From contig BDIP01000003.1 of assembly GCA_003568945.1 (NCBI GenBank), positions 1 to 54,815 on the forward strand: DNA of 54,815 nucleotides. Direction: 5' to 3'. Position numbers and translations under genes: made by a program. Shown piece after piece: positions 21,201 through 33,400 of the stretch. Every line of letters begins with the position of its first letter. Position 1 is the first letter of the stretch. The notes beneath the pieces were generated by a model, which saw only the letters and a program-made list of their open reading frames with translations, had not been told where the DNA came from and searched no databases. The stretch comes from Kipferlia bialata. Lineage: Eukaryota; Fornicata.

Positions 21201-21366
21201 AGACTCAGGTATATGGTGTTGACTTTGACCACATGAACATCAAGTGTAGTATATTAGTGTGTTTCAGATGCTAACTCTCAGAGGCCGTGCTGACTCCGAC
21301 TATGTGGTGCTGGGTCAGGACAAGCTCTGGAGACTGGCACAGGAGGTGCAGACGAGGGGGCAGTAG
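17273..21366 (+). CDS. Ankyrin-like exon joined to tandem DsbA / HCCA-isomerase-like (GST kappa fold) protein
   Basis: Sixteen exons join in frame to 619 residues. Exon 1 (17273-17778, 168 aa) has weak ankyrin-like spacing (GMGVVHAATVCGRRDVLEAV; VLPLHLACMG; VSPFYLACASG). The rest holds two DsbA-like modules. The first has HYFHQVNDPYSALAVQC and later GHYSSGMFYYEGEWYWGVDR. The second has YPSLRSPYTAVGFD, MRDAKREADAQGIPFG, LWGVPSF and VVLGQDKLW. This double-domain layout matches bacterial proteins of COG3917 (2-hydroxychromene-2-carboxylate isomerase). Exons: 17994-18050, 18404-18461, 18596-18647, 18706-18816, 19006-19091, 19344-19558, 19725-19777, 19856-19972, 20112-20198, 20368-20440, 20516-20639, 20722-20786, 20862-20949, 21126-21208, 21282-21366. 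The bacterial-like part could start alone at ATG 17998 (449 aa). Exon 1 also reads to a stop straight after its donor, so two genes are possible. Confidence 0.78.
17836..17921 (+). repeat. Poly-G / poly-T / poly-C homopolymer cluster in intron 1
   Basis: About 25 G, then TTTTCCCAGGAAA, a T run and about 20 C lie between the ankyrin exon and the DsbA exons. The G and C runs are self-complementary, which suggests a strong hairpin or an assembly error at a homopolymer. Confidence 0.8.
18160..18403 (+). repeat. Three acceptor-type decoy copies before exon 18404
   Basis: TAGGGCTGAGAGGCTGAGGG-like copies lie near 18167, 18241 and 18326. The second has a full CTAACCCTAG acceptor and the third has TATGG in place of TAGGG. 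The true exon at 18404 has the same CTAACCCTAG signal. Confidence 0.8.
19160..19724 (+). repeat. Decoy acceptor copies before exons 19344 and 19725
   Basis: Copies of the CTGTCCTCTTTGC-type start of exon 19344 lie near 19172 and 19281, the first with its own AG. A copy of the GACCTGCAGGTACTGGGGC start of exon 19725 lies near 19659-19683. Confidence 0.75.
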
Positions 21367-21721
21367 TGGGACATTGATATCGTCCCCTGTGGAGTTTCAA
21401 TGCACACTTTAGCTGATATGAAACAGTGTTGGTTACTATTCATATATTTGAGAGCGATATCACCACTTTCTGAGTTTATAGATGTGTATTCGATTGGCAT
21501 TGTGAATGCATACAGTAGTGGGTTGTTCACATGGCGTCACTAAAGGACTACCAATTCAGAGCGCACAAGTTGTGGGCCGCCACTCCCCTGTATAATCTAT
21601 TATATATGACCTCCTGTCCAGTTACACAGCTAGGTTACCACACAATGGCATTGGGGGTTCAATAATATTTGCCATTTAGGAGTTGTATCCAAACCCTTAC
21701 GCAATTCTTCTCCATCTCCGA
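21367..21721. other. Convergent intergenic region
   Basis: Two genes converge here. No coding exon, RNA gene or repeat is recognisable, and base composition is unremarkable. Confidence 0.5.
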
Positions 21722-22952
21722 CTATTCATCCTCCAGTGGCATTGGAGGCACACCAAGTGCGGCTGCTATCTCTGGGAAGTGGATGTAGCTCTTCATCGTC
21801 TTCGCTATTGCATGTCTCTGTGCAAGGTGTCTACCAATGGTCTGCAATCTGGTCTCTGCCTGCAGTAGTTGCTTAGCCACACAGACTCTGTCCCTATGAC
21901 ACAGGCTAGGGTTCCTCACCCTGCTCTGTAGTACATGCACCTCATGCACTGCCATCTCCATGTCACTCTGACAGATAAGAGGCAGGCCAGAGTACTGAGA
22001 CAGCAGCTGGTAGGCTTCAACCTGATGTTACGCAACATATATACACTCTCACTATGCATAATATGCATTGCATATATGTTCCAAAGTAACCACTACTCGT
22101 TCAGATATTCCGCTATACCTGCTCAGGACCGAGTCTTCCCAGCAACTGTATCATTAAGGGACACTGGTGTTCAGCCTCTGTCCAACTTGCAAGTGAGTAG
22201 AGGGAACAGTTGTGTAAACACCACAAGTGCATGTATGTCTTACCTTGCCTCGCAGTCTCTCTGGATACCTACCGGCATAGTGGTCTGACATGCGACTATA
22301 GAATCCTGATGTGCCAGGAGAGGTACAGAGGCTGCCAGCAGAGTAGTGGTATGGTAGTCACTCTGCAGTGACACAGCTGTGCTGATGTCAGTCAGCAGCT
22401 CAGAGGCCTTGGTGACATACTCCATGCTCTCCCTAGGACAGCCAGGGGTCGACTGCAGGGAGAGACGAGCAGTTCTCAAGGACGAAGAGAGAGAGACCAA
22501 AGTGTGGTGCAGGGCAAGGCAGTCATGGTATACAACCTGAGAGTGAGAACCAGAAACTATATATAACCTACAACACCAGAGCCACTACCTCACTAATTGC
22601 TAGTAAGCAGGTAATCCCCTTAAGGCTAAAGTATAGTGTATTGGTGTTGTACCTGACAGACTGGATACTGCTATATGATTACGTTGATCGCTCTTACTGC
22701 CTGCTTTACCAGCTCTGTCCTTCTGAGGTACTCCTGAACTGTCTCAATGTGGTGGGTGACAGTGCTGGCACTGGAGTCAAACTCCCTTACTCTCATAAGT
22801 AGATCTAGTGCCAATATGTGTGGGAATGAGGTACACGAGGCGGCAGTTGTCTCCTGGTCACAACCGAGGGGAGTACGGAGGTGGACCGAGAGAGTATTGT
22901 CGTCACCCTTGGTTACCACTTTGGTGCAGTGAACACTCTTGCCAAATGGCAT
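21722..22952 (-). CDS. Unrecognised alpha-helical protein
   Basis: Four exons (22683-22952, 22244-22536, 22119-22185, 21722-22021) join exactly to 309 residues with consistent phases. Introns end in GTTCTCACTCTCAG, CTCACTTGCAAG and TAACATCAG. The protein is rich in Leu, Ala, Gln and Arg and looks mostly helical (VREFDSSASTVTHHIETVQE; LLQAETRLQTIGRHLAQRH), with a short Pro-containing end (LGVPPMPLEDE). I recognise no catalytic motif, signal peptide or membrane segment. It could be a small structural or complex subunit. Unlike most neighbours, its introns contain no copies of exon edges. Confidence 0.6.
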
Positions 22953-23199
22953 CCCAGATGTGTTGTATCAGACACTCGACTGATGGGCTTGGAGACGGCG
23001 ATCACATGTTATGCTACTTACCGTGAGAACTCGTTGTCAGGATATCGCTATTACCAGGTATCACTATTACATACCATAATTGTCAGACCCCTACGTTTGA
23101 CGATATCATATTGCCGAAAAATTACTGTTGACTGGACGATTTGAGGAGATACTCGTTGGCCTCAGCTTATTCGACATATCCTCCCCTTTCAACCTCCCA

Positions 23200-26100
23200 A
23201 TGCTTCTGGTGTTGGTTGCCCTCCTCGTTGGGGTTTTTGCCCAATGCGGCACCCAGGAAGAGGCGTTGCGAGATCTCTACACGGCTATTGGTGGCTTCAA
23301 GTGGACCCAGGAGAACAACTGGTTGTCTGTAGACCCCTACTGTGACTGGACAGGAGTAGAGTGCAGAGACGGAACCACGTTTGTTACCTCGCTCTCTCTG
23401 CCAAGCTTTGGCTTGATTGGTCAGCTACCAGATGCCCTTGGGTGCTTCCCTTTCCTTCAGGTACAATACATTCAATTGTAGAGAACCCACACTATGTGTG
23501 TTTTTACTCAACAGTGGAATATGACTCTGCATATCCAAACCTCATTCCTACTAACATTTAGTACCTAGACCTCTCCAACAACGACTTGTCCAGTACCATT
23601 CCTACCACCTTAGGAAACATGTACAATCTCAAGGTATGGCTGTGTCATCAAAGATCATAATCAACTCGGGAACTGTATAGTACTCCATAGGTCGGGAATA
23701 ATCTCTGCAATTCTGAAAGAAGGTATCTTTTGTCCTAAAAGTGTTGCTTGCTTCTGTAGTCATCAGATTGTGACGTACACGTCAAACCTCAAGGAAATAG
23801 CAACAACTCCTTTCTACGACTTACAATCTTGTGTATCATCTCATATCACCTCTTACACCAGTCCGTAAACCTCGACTCTGCTGGTCTCATTGGAACGATC
23901 CCAGTCGCTCTCTGCAAGTGTGAGTACCTCCAGATAATCTCAATGGCAGACAACCAATTGACAGGTAGAGTTGTTCTCTATAACAAAACCCAGAGACGAC
24001 TGAATACTCATCGCAACTGATCTTAGTTTGTCATTTCAGGTGTTGTTCTCATATATACATGTGTTAACCTAACCCCAGGTGCAATTCCCTCCTGTGTTGA
24101 TCAGATCACTTACCTTGCGGAGTGGCATACCGAGAGAAACCTGTTGAGCGGCGCCGTTCCTCCTGCATTCGACAACCTCGACTACTTCCAGCTCCTCATG
24201 GTACAGTGCAACCCAGACCTCGAGTGCACGCCTCTCACAAGTAAGTGACACTACTATACAGTAACAGTTTCAGGTGGTTATAGTTGTTGGGTAATATCTG
24301 AACTTAGGTGACATCATGTACTCCTGTGGCACCGACTACCCTGAGTGTGACACCATCGACCCCCCTCTTAGTGAGTGTGAGGAGTGCACAGACCTTGGCG
24401 ATGCATGGTGCCTCAGACTCTACAGTGACAGTGAGTGTGTTCCTAGAGGGTCACTAACCCCTAGTGACTGCAACGCTGTCGTTACTGAGCAGACAGACTG
24501 CGACATCACACTCCCCACTGACTGCTCTGAGTGTCTATTGTTCGAGGACACCATATGGTGCACCTTGCCCGCGGACGACAACGACACGTGTATGCCTCTA
24601 TCCCAGGCTGAGGCATGTGTAGCTGCTGGTGGCATTGCCAACGTTGTGTGTTCACCCCTTCCATGCTGCTCTCTCTGTCTAACCTGGGACGGCTATGCCT
24701 GGTGTGGGACCGAGGGGAATGGATCGTGTAGGTTGGTGTCTGACATCAGTACTGGAGAGTGTGACTATGTCGTTACCACTGCCTCTGATTGTGATGTCGA
24801 TACTGACACCTGCCACGGTTGCACCTCTCTCGATAGTGTCTGGTGCCTCTTGGACGGGGAAGGGGACGTATGCATCAGCGGTAGTGACACACGTCACTGT
24901 GTGGAGAGAGTGTACTCCGGTAGTGAGTGTACTCCTCCACCTGATACCTCATGCCAAGAATGTGCAGCACTTGACGACTACGTGTTCTGCGTTGACGTCT
25001 TCGCACCACCTGGGAGGTGCATGCCTAATTACATTGACATGGATTGCAACAACATCATCTACAGTGGAGACGAGTGTCTCATCGACACTAATGTGGACAC
25101 GTGCGGTCAGTGTCTAGCCTTCGACAACACTGTATGGTGTGTTCTGCCAGACGGTGATTCATGTTACTCCGATGCTTCTATGTGTCGTTATGCTGGAGGG
25201 GTGCCCCACATAGACTGTATCCTGGAGGGGGACTGTCCACGGTGGCTGCAGGGAAGAGTGACCTTTGAGGGAATTGGGGAACCATCTATATCTGTGGAGG
25301 TGCCTGGAGAGACGGAAGCATTCACTGACGAGGTTTGAGGATGTACTTTCCACATACTGTTAAAACCTATATACTAATACCAGGATGGATACTACACAGT
25401 GCCCCTTCTGTTGCCTCATGATGAGCAGACCCACGTATCATACACGTTCCCAGACATTGTCGGTGGAGAGCCGGATTACTTCCCCCAAACTGCCTTTGTG
25501 GATTTGACTCCATGCGGTGTAACGACTGTCAACATTGATCTAGAGCCCTTCACTTGCGGTGACGATTCGAGACTGCTTCAGGGCGTTGTGACTGATGCTG
25601 TCACTGGTGAGGGGATCAGTGGAGTGGACGTGATCCTGGACACACAAGTGTTAGCCACCACAAACCAGGTAAGACACATAGACCCGTGTACTCTCACTCT
25701 ATATATATTAGATTTTCTCGGGAAGTACGTTTACTGACCCTCAGAATGGATTCTACCAAGTGGCAGGCTTGCCTACTGGAGCTCTCTTTGAGTTCCTGTT
25801 CTCTCCGCCCTCTACCTACCTTCCGGACTCTGATCATACCATGCTTGGACTATGTGGCATAACACAGCTCGATATGGTTCTTACCCCTACGTGTGCGACG
25901 CCTGTGCTAGAGGGACGTGTAACGTTTGAAGGAATAGGGGTTGATGGTTGCTTTGTTGATGTTCCTGGAGAGACAGGGACGTACAGTGATGAGGTGAGTG
26001 CCTAGTAATATGTATCAACACAACGTATGACCTCTTTCGGTATTATTATATGTTACCCCAGAACGGGTACTACAGCATGCCTCTCTCGGTGCCCCACCCT

Positions 26101-29100
26101 GGTGAGACCCCTGTATACTTCGACCCCGGCCACTTTGTGGGAGGGGAACCCGAGATCTCAGACCAAATTGTACAGGTTGTCATCGCAGAGTGCAGCACTA
26201 CCGTTGTCAACGTAGCTCTGGAGCCCTTTTCCTGTGGGGATGACCCGAGGGTGTTGCAGGGAGTAGTCTCTGATGATGTTAATGGCGTTGGGGTTGCGGG
26301 GGTTGAGGTCGTTGCTTTTGGGTCGGTCTTAGCAGTCACCGATCAGGTATGGTCTTATATGAATCCACACAAATTGTAGTAGTTTGCGTCTCTGAAGGTC
26401 AAGAGACACTCTGACCCCAGGACGGGTTCTACCAGGTTCCAGGCCTTCCATTTGGATTGGGCTTCGAAGTCCTGTTCTCAACACCGAGTCTCTATGGCGA
26501 TGTGACCATTGATGTCTTTATGAACCTGTGCGGTACCACTGTATACAACGTGTCGCTGGTGAGAGAGTGTGAAGAGCCAGTGCTACAGGGTGTGGTGACG
26601 GATGAAGTAACTGCGCAGGGTATACCTAGTGTGACAGTATGGGTACAAGGAGTGGCAGCAACCTCCACAGATCAGGTATCCATGTACCGTATACATACAA
26701 CATACAGTTCGTAGATTACTGGACACTGGTTATATATATTACCGCTGTGTCGCTTCCACACCAGGACGGTACCTACGAACTATCAGGCCTGTCGTATGGG
26801 ACCCCCTATACAGTGAGGTTCAGTCCCTCAAGCGAGCATGAACCAGCATCTGCCTTCTCTGTTTATGTCGACGAGTGTGGTGTCACCCGCCTAGACATGA
26901 CCCTGACCCCTATATGCGATGATCCAGTACTGGAGGGACGCGTGACATTTGAGGGTGTAGGTTTGGGTGATACTAGTGTCGACGTTCCTGGAGAGAGTGG
27001 CACCACGACTGACCAGGTATGCAACTGATTGGTGTCCTATTACCCTAGACAACACCATATATCGACAACGGCGTACCCTTGCACTCACCCCAGAATGGCT
27101 ACTACAGCATGCCCCTTCTGCAGTCACACCCTGGTCTCACGCCTGTCACATTCACACCCTTGGACCCAGTCGGTGGTGAGCCAGTCGTTGTGGGGGAGAC
27201 AGTCCAAGTCAGTATCGCAAAGTGCGGAGCTACTGTCGTAAACATGGAGCTGGAGCCATTCTCTTGTGGCAACGACCCTAGACTGCTGCAGGGTGTTGTG
27301 ACTGATGCACTCACAGGAGCACCCATTAGTGGGGTGGCTGTTCTGTTTGGGACAAGTGTACTGGCGACAACGGATCAGGTGAGAGGAACTTGACACCTTG
27401 TATTTGCGATAAGCATATTAATAGATAGCTATTGATATCTTCACAAGATGTCCCTAACTCCTAACCCTCAGAGTGGGTTCTACCAGGTTACAGGCCTCCC
27501 GTATGGGTTCCCAGTTACCCTTCGGTTCTCGCCGCCCAGTCTCTACATCTCACAGGACATTGGTGTATCTCTTGGTCTATGTGGTGTGACTCAGCTCAAT
27601 GTGTCCATGGACACGGAATGTGTTGATCCAGTGTTGCAGGGTCGAGTAACCTTTGAGGGTGTTGGATGGCCGGATGTGAGCGTGATTGTCAACGCAGAGT
27701 TCATCGTCTATACCGATCAGGTGAGTGACACTGATAAGTAGAAGTGTAGGTTTGCGTCGTCTCACAACAGAACGGCTACTACAGCCTTCCTCTCTCCCAG
27801 TCACATCCGGGTCTGACACCGGTTTACTTCACCCCCCCAAACCCATTTGGTGGTGATCCTATATTGGCTGAACAGACCGTACATGTCTCCATCGCAGAAT
27901 GTGGCACAACCGAGCTAGACGTGCAACTTGAACGGGAAGCATGCGAACCCCGAGTGCTACAAGGAGTAGTATCTGACGCTCTTACTGGCCAGCCTATCTT
28001 TGGTGTCTCGGTGCTTCTTAACGGACAGCATCGTGCCACCACTAATCAGGTGACTACGGTAATAGGTCTTGTGGTTACTAAATGTTCTTCCTCTTACACC
28101 GTCTACTCTCATTTTAGAACGGATTCTACCAGATTTCTGACCCGAATCCTTTAGTGCCAAACAGTCTCGAGTTCAACCCGCCCAGTCCATATATGTCCAC
28201 AACCCTGGATGTTCCTGTCGAGTCCTGTGGTATCACACAGGTTGACGTGGTCCTATCCGCTGACTGTCCGGCTCCTGTGTTGCAGGGAGTGGTAACTGAC
28301 GCACTCACAGGCGATGGTGTCCCAAGTGTCACGGTGTGGGTACAAGGGGTTGCTGTTACAACCACAGATCAGGTGGGTTGTTATCGTCTTTGTCGGCAAT
28401 CTGAGACTGTGATTGAGTTGTTGGACAATATACATACCACTCATGGATCTCTCCCGAGTCTGGTTTTACTTTAGGACGGAAGCTACCGACTCAACGGCCT
28501 TGTCTCCGGAATACCGTACACCGTCATGTTTAACCCCCCTAGTGCCTATGAGAACGCAGAGTCCCCAGCTATCTACATGAACGAGTGTGGCGTTACACGT
28601 CTAGACATGGTTCTGACTCGTGACTGTGATGATCGTGTGCTAGAAGGACGTGTGACTTTCCAGGAAGTAGGGTGGCCTGATGTACTTGTTGAAGTAACGA
28701 ACGAGGCTCCTGTGTACACAGATTCGGTGAGTATGCAAGAAACATACCATATGTAAGTACACTGACAGTAATCCCACCCATGGGTGTCCACAGTGGGTAA
28801 CTCGAAAGTATTACTGATCCTCACCCCAGAACGGCTACTACAGCATGCCTATTCTGCACGTAGTCGACTTCACATCAATCACATACACACCGATGAACCC
28901 CCTAGGAGGTGAACCTGTGGTCATGGTGACGACCCTCTTCTTCGTGCTCTTGAACGACTGTGGTGTGACTGTCATTGATGTCGAGTTAGAGCCCTTCTCC
29001 TGTGGTGACGATCCACAAGTGCTCCAGGGAGTTGTCTCTGATGCCCTCACTGGCCAAGGGGTGGCAGGAGTGTCAGTGCTGCTCAATGGATTCCAGGCAA

Positions 29101-30006
29101 CCACTACAAACCAGGTATATAGATTCCAAGTCTTCTTGGGACAACTACCAGCAATGTATATGAATGAGACGAACACCCTTACGTCAGATTGGTCACTACC
29201 AGATTACTACTGGCATTCCAAGCACCGTACCGATCACCATCGGATTCCAGCCGCCTAGCCCTTACGTTGCTACCGAGATTACTGATGTGTTTGTCGACAT
29301 TTGTGGCATTACACAGCTAGACGTATCCCTGGCCAGGACTACTGTTGGAGACTGCACCTGTGAGGGGTACCAGTTCGAACTCTATGACGAGACAACAGAG
29401 AGTGCAGAGTGTCAGTACATAGCAGAGGTGCTGTGTGTCTATGGTCCACAGTTGGATGGCAGGTATCATTACACTAAGAAATATAGGATCATGAATATCC
29501 ATCTCATGGAATGCTCTGCTGTGAAATTATCTACTGAGCGCAGGTATCAGGTAGATCTTCAGATCTCAAACCTCTCAAACACCGATCCAGACTGCTGGCT
29601 TCAGCACCTTACTGTTGTTGGTGAGCATGATGTATTCAGCATAGACGGCACGAACCCTGCTTGCACGGACCTCAACCCCATTGACGGCACCAACCCTGAC
29701 TCTCTATTGCTACAGAGGATCAACACACCAGAGCACCAGTTCGGGTTCAAGCTACAGTCAGTGCTGGAGACTAGCCCAGGCTGCATCAGTTCGTTTAGCA
29801 ACACTCCGGAGACAGACACGGTCTCATTCTACTCGACGTCACGTGATGAAACCATTGTCGTGATAATGAAGTCAGGTGGGCTATAATGAGAATTTAATAT
29901 ATTGAATTAACCCGAATACTGTAAAGACTCATGGACACATTTCCTCACTCCAGACACGTACGAGTTCACGTCTTTCTTCACCTTGGGGTGCGAGACGCTC
30001 GAGTAA
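23200..30006 (+). CDS. Large secreted mosaic protein: LRR, six Cys-rich repeats, twelve CnaB/carboxypeptidase-regulatory-like modules
   Basis: Eighteen exons join exactly to 1764 residues. The N-terminus MLLVLVALLVGVFAQC is a signal peptide. Exons 1-4 (23200-23460, 23562-23633, 23862-23964, 24079-24240) encode plant-type LRRs (YLDLSNNDLSSTIPTTLGNM). Exon 5 (24308-25332) encodes six repeats of pattern CxxCxxxDxxWC...C...C...C, similar to PSI domains. Exons 6-16 each hold one phase-0 beta-sandwich module of 83-95 residues (LQGVVTDALTG..ISGV.V then NGFYQV.GLP): 25384-25668, 25745-25993, 26062-26346, 26421-26675, 26765-27016, 27094-27378, 27472-27720, 27771-28049, 28118-28372, 28475-28726, 28830-29114. 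Exon 17 (29188-29875) opens with a last module and adds a distinct C-terminal domain. Exon 18 is 29954-30006. No membrane anchor is seen. A surface, adhesive or prey-contact role is inferred. Confidence 0.9.
25384..29114 (+). repeat. Five-exon higher-order repeat (two full units plus one exon)
   Basis: Exon lengths run 285, 249, 285, 255, 252, then 285, 249, 279, 255, 252, then 285. Exon 6 resembles exon 11, 7 resembles 12, 9 resembles 14 (both VTVWVQGVA) and 10 resembles 15 (both CGVTRLDM). This points to duplication of a five-exon block of about 1.7 kb after single modules had already multiplied. Confidence 0.85.
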
Positions 30007-30257
30007 GACAAGTAGAGTTGCAAAGGGTACAATGTCTTGGAAGGCAGGAGAGACTATAGTGATACTGTTGTATGCACTATCGATGGACTGAATAGAGTTA
30101 TCGAGAGAGGGCACGGCCTCCAGGCCCGTACTCATTTCAAATGAGTCATTTGGGTTAATAATTCAACTTCCAGAATTAACTGACATTTGCAGTATATATA
30201 CACACTGTTAACACCGCAGACGTGCCCCGAATGTCACATTTTTTTAACTACATATTT

Positions 30258-30272
30258 AGAGAGTGACTCTCT
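30258..30272. terminator. Inverted repeat downstream of mosaic gene
   Basis: AGAGAGT-G-ACTCTCT is a perfect 7-base-arm hairpin about 250 bases past the stop codon. It resembles the AG/CT palindromes at 1158-1172 and 16929-16944. Confidence 0.25.
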
Positions 30273-30487
30273 AAGAGATTCAATTTAGTATTGTTGAAGC
30301 ATCGAAGAAATTGAATTTGAAACTGAAAGTCCTGTGACTACAGTGTGTTCTACTACTACCCCATTCCACATCATCATTGTGCAAGGTTCAAAAGTCGTTC
30401 TGCGACAATCACCAATGCCAGGTATTCTCCCTATCTTCCCTGGCCTGTTCTACCTCCACCCAATTCCGCCACCGTTCTAGATTCTCT

Positions 30488-33400
30488 TCAGCTCTCTCTA
30501 CGCAGGTGTTGGCAAAGTAGACAATGTCCTGGGAGTGGATTGGAACGCATTTCTGACGTCAGGTGTAGCATTGGAGTCATAGTCAGGCGTACAGTCACCA
30601 ACATGCAATACAGTAGTACCTGAGTAAATACCGTCAGGTCATTACACTCCTCGGAGAGAGTATGAATCTCCCGCTCGATATTTGTCAGAAAGTCTGTCCT
30701 CGTCGTGTGGACAAAAGGATCCTGACCCAGATCGAGTAGATATTCATACAGTCTGAGCTCATTTTCGTACTTCGCTCTTGCCAAACCTAATCGGAAGCAG
30801 GTGTCCCACTCTGCGGTCAAGATTGTATGTATGAAGGGTAGTATCTTCCATAGATTAATGTGTCACACTCGGTATTGTCACCTGCAAAGAGCCATGCCCT
30901 TTTCACTATGTGCAGAATGGACGCCATGAGCAGCCTGAGAGTGACACCAGTGGGGGTAGAGGGACCTGGGTTAGAGATCCAGACAAAGAGAGAACTGGAG
31001 TTGTCTACATTCGCAGAATATCTGTAGTGACGCAGCACCTGGATCAGCTAAGGTCACTAGCGCTGAGCCAGTCCAGTCTGCTTGGGTACTGGGAACCACA
31101 CGCCTTTCCGTGTTGAAGCCTTGCTCAGACCCACACATTGTCCCAAGCATGATGTCCCGAACAAGTGACCTGAAACACGGGTAGTACTGCTTGACAGGTA
31201 ATGCCTTACAGTAAGCAATTGTAGCAGGAACCATTATGAATACCGAACATGCCTAATGATATTTGTCATTGTCATAACATACGAAACCCACCTGATCCAA
31301 TAACATGAATAGTGAACAAGCGTGCTCGGTAGCTGGGCTGATACTATGAAGCAGCGCAAGTGGGTGGTTGATTCCCCACATGGTTACTGGCGTGAGTGTA
31401 TATACCTAAGTTTTAGTTCATACTATTAGCAAGTACCTTTACTAAGTATAAGGAAATACTATTTACAAGTGTACCTTCACTCATCCGTGGTTTCTCTGCA
31501 AAGCTGAAGAATGCAGCGACTAAGAGTGCTAACGAGGATCCGGGTGTAAACCAGCCACCCTCCACTTCTTTGATATTCTTAAGAAACCGAAACAGGAGAT
31601 GTATCATAAGGGCGGTCTGCTCGATAAACACACTGGAGTCAGCTTTGTGATTCAGCCACCTTCATGACCACTAAACTGCTAAAAGGGAGTGAGTATAGTA
31701 CCTTCCAGAACTATGCACCAAAGGCTCCGCTGCCATAAGAATACGAATAATGAACACTGCTGGGGCACCCCCAGCTAGTCCTAACTGCTGGATACAACAC
31801 ATGACCAGATGAGTTAGTGGAAAGGTATCCTCTGCCAGCACCAACAGTTCGTGACATGTCTCATCATGCAGTAAAGGTAAAACAAGAGGGTCGAGTATGT
31901 CATGGGCTTTTAAGAACTTCACATGGTCCTCCGATGTTGGCACAGTTAGGTCTTGGCATTTGTATGGGAGCATCGGTTGGATGAAGCTGGTTGTCAGGTT
32001 GTGGATGTGTTTAGTTATTGTATTTGATAAGGAATGTGCGTTTGCCACCTCAACTGCCAGAATGTCCCATAGTCTTCCTCAGATGAGCCGAGATTAAGGT
32101 GGGAAGGCACCAGCTCACTGACCGATACCTGAAGCTGTGTTAGCGGTATGTCACATATCTTGAGAACTGGGTGATGAACTACAAGATCTAGTTGTGCACA
32201 TGGTGGTGTGATTCAAACATGGGAACCTTGTGTTCTGGGAACACTGCACATGCACTATGGATACTAATGTAGTGCTGAGGACCGGAGTTGCGGTAGTAGT
32301 GCAATCGTTTCACTTGTTCATCAAGCAGGAATAGCCCATTATCCAGAGCAGTAGGCTTCGAGAGGCCGTTGCCCTTTCGTGTCGATACTTTGCGAAATGA
32401 CAAGTCCTTAGTTATGGGCCAAGTGGGAGCAAAATCTAGGACATCCCTGACTTGTAAGGGCAACTCCAAATTAGATAGATGAGAAGTAATCACTGATTAC
32501 TCCCCACCTCAACTTGTCACTGGAATAGAGGGAGCCCTGTTTGCCGTTTCTGAGTGTACGACAACTTATACCAGAGTTCATGTTAGACCTGGGTGAGAAC
32601 AAGACATCCAATACACATGTGTGCTAGACAATTACTCCTAGTGGTACCTAAACCCAAAGTGATTGATTCCCCAATGGGCTCTTGGATCGAAGAAGGCCTC
32701 TTTGATGCGGTTTTCTGCCACAACGTAATGGGGAAGAGGATACTCAACACGTATCCACTGGAATGAGAATACAACCTCAACCTTTGGGAGCAATAGAGCT
32801 ATGTGAGAGCATAAGTATCCACTTCTGTTTGGCAGATTGCCGATATACTTCATTACCTCTGGGTGGTGAAGCTGGGTCTCATACACTGAGCTCATTATCA
32901 TGCTTGAACGCAAATCCTGTCATAAAGATGTTCTCTTCATGATTGTAAAGTACGACTTCATATTGAGTACCAGTTTGTACACCTTTACATTGTGATGCAT
33001 TCGCAAGGTTTCATACACGTTGACAACGTCAATAAGGGAAGCCAGCCTAAAGTAAGAAGAATGTGATGAAATCTCTCAACCACCACACAATAGTCAACCC
33101 ATTTCTTAGCACATGCCTTGCAAATGGACTTGTTGCAGTTTCGTCGACTTGCGAGTGCAAGTGTGGTACTGAAATTAGTGAGGTTTCAACGCATCGCGTA
33201 AGTATCTCACAACTTGTCGGTGTCATTCCGTACCGTGTAGCAGGGGTGCCGTCAGAGTATCCACTCTGTGTTGAATCTCGAGTGAGAACACGTGGTAGGC
33301 GCAAGGGTACTGGCCAAGCCAATCAGGCAAATACACTGCTAGAAAGGCAGTCAATAGTCGGAACATGTGTCGGATCTCTGGAACCAGTTGGATGCCACCG

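Noticed and set aside
21126-29114. A role for the five-exon repeat as an assembly duplication
   Set aside because: The two blocks differ at many residues and in all intron sequences, so they are old duplicates rather than a recent artefact.
29929-30135. A 68-codon minus-strand open frame as a gene
   Set aside because: It overlaps the last exon of the large plus-strand gene antisense and has no recognised motif or clear splice link to the minus-strand gene at its right.
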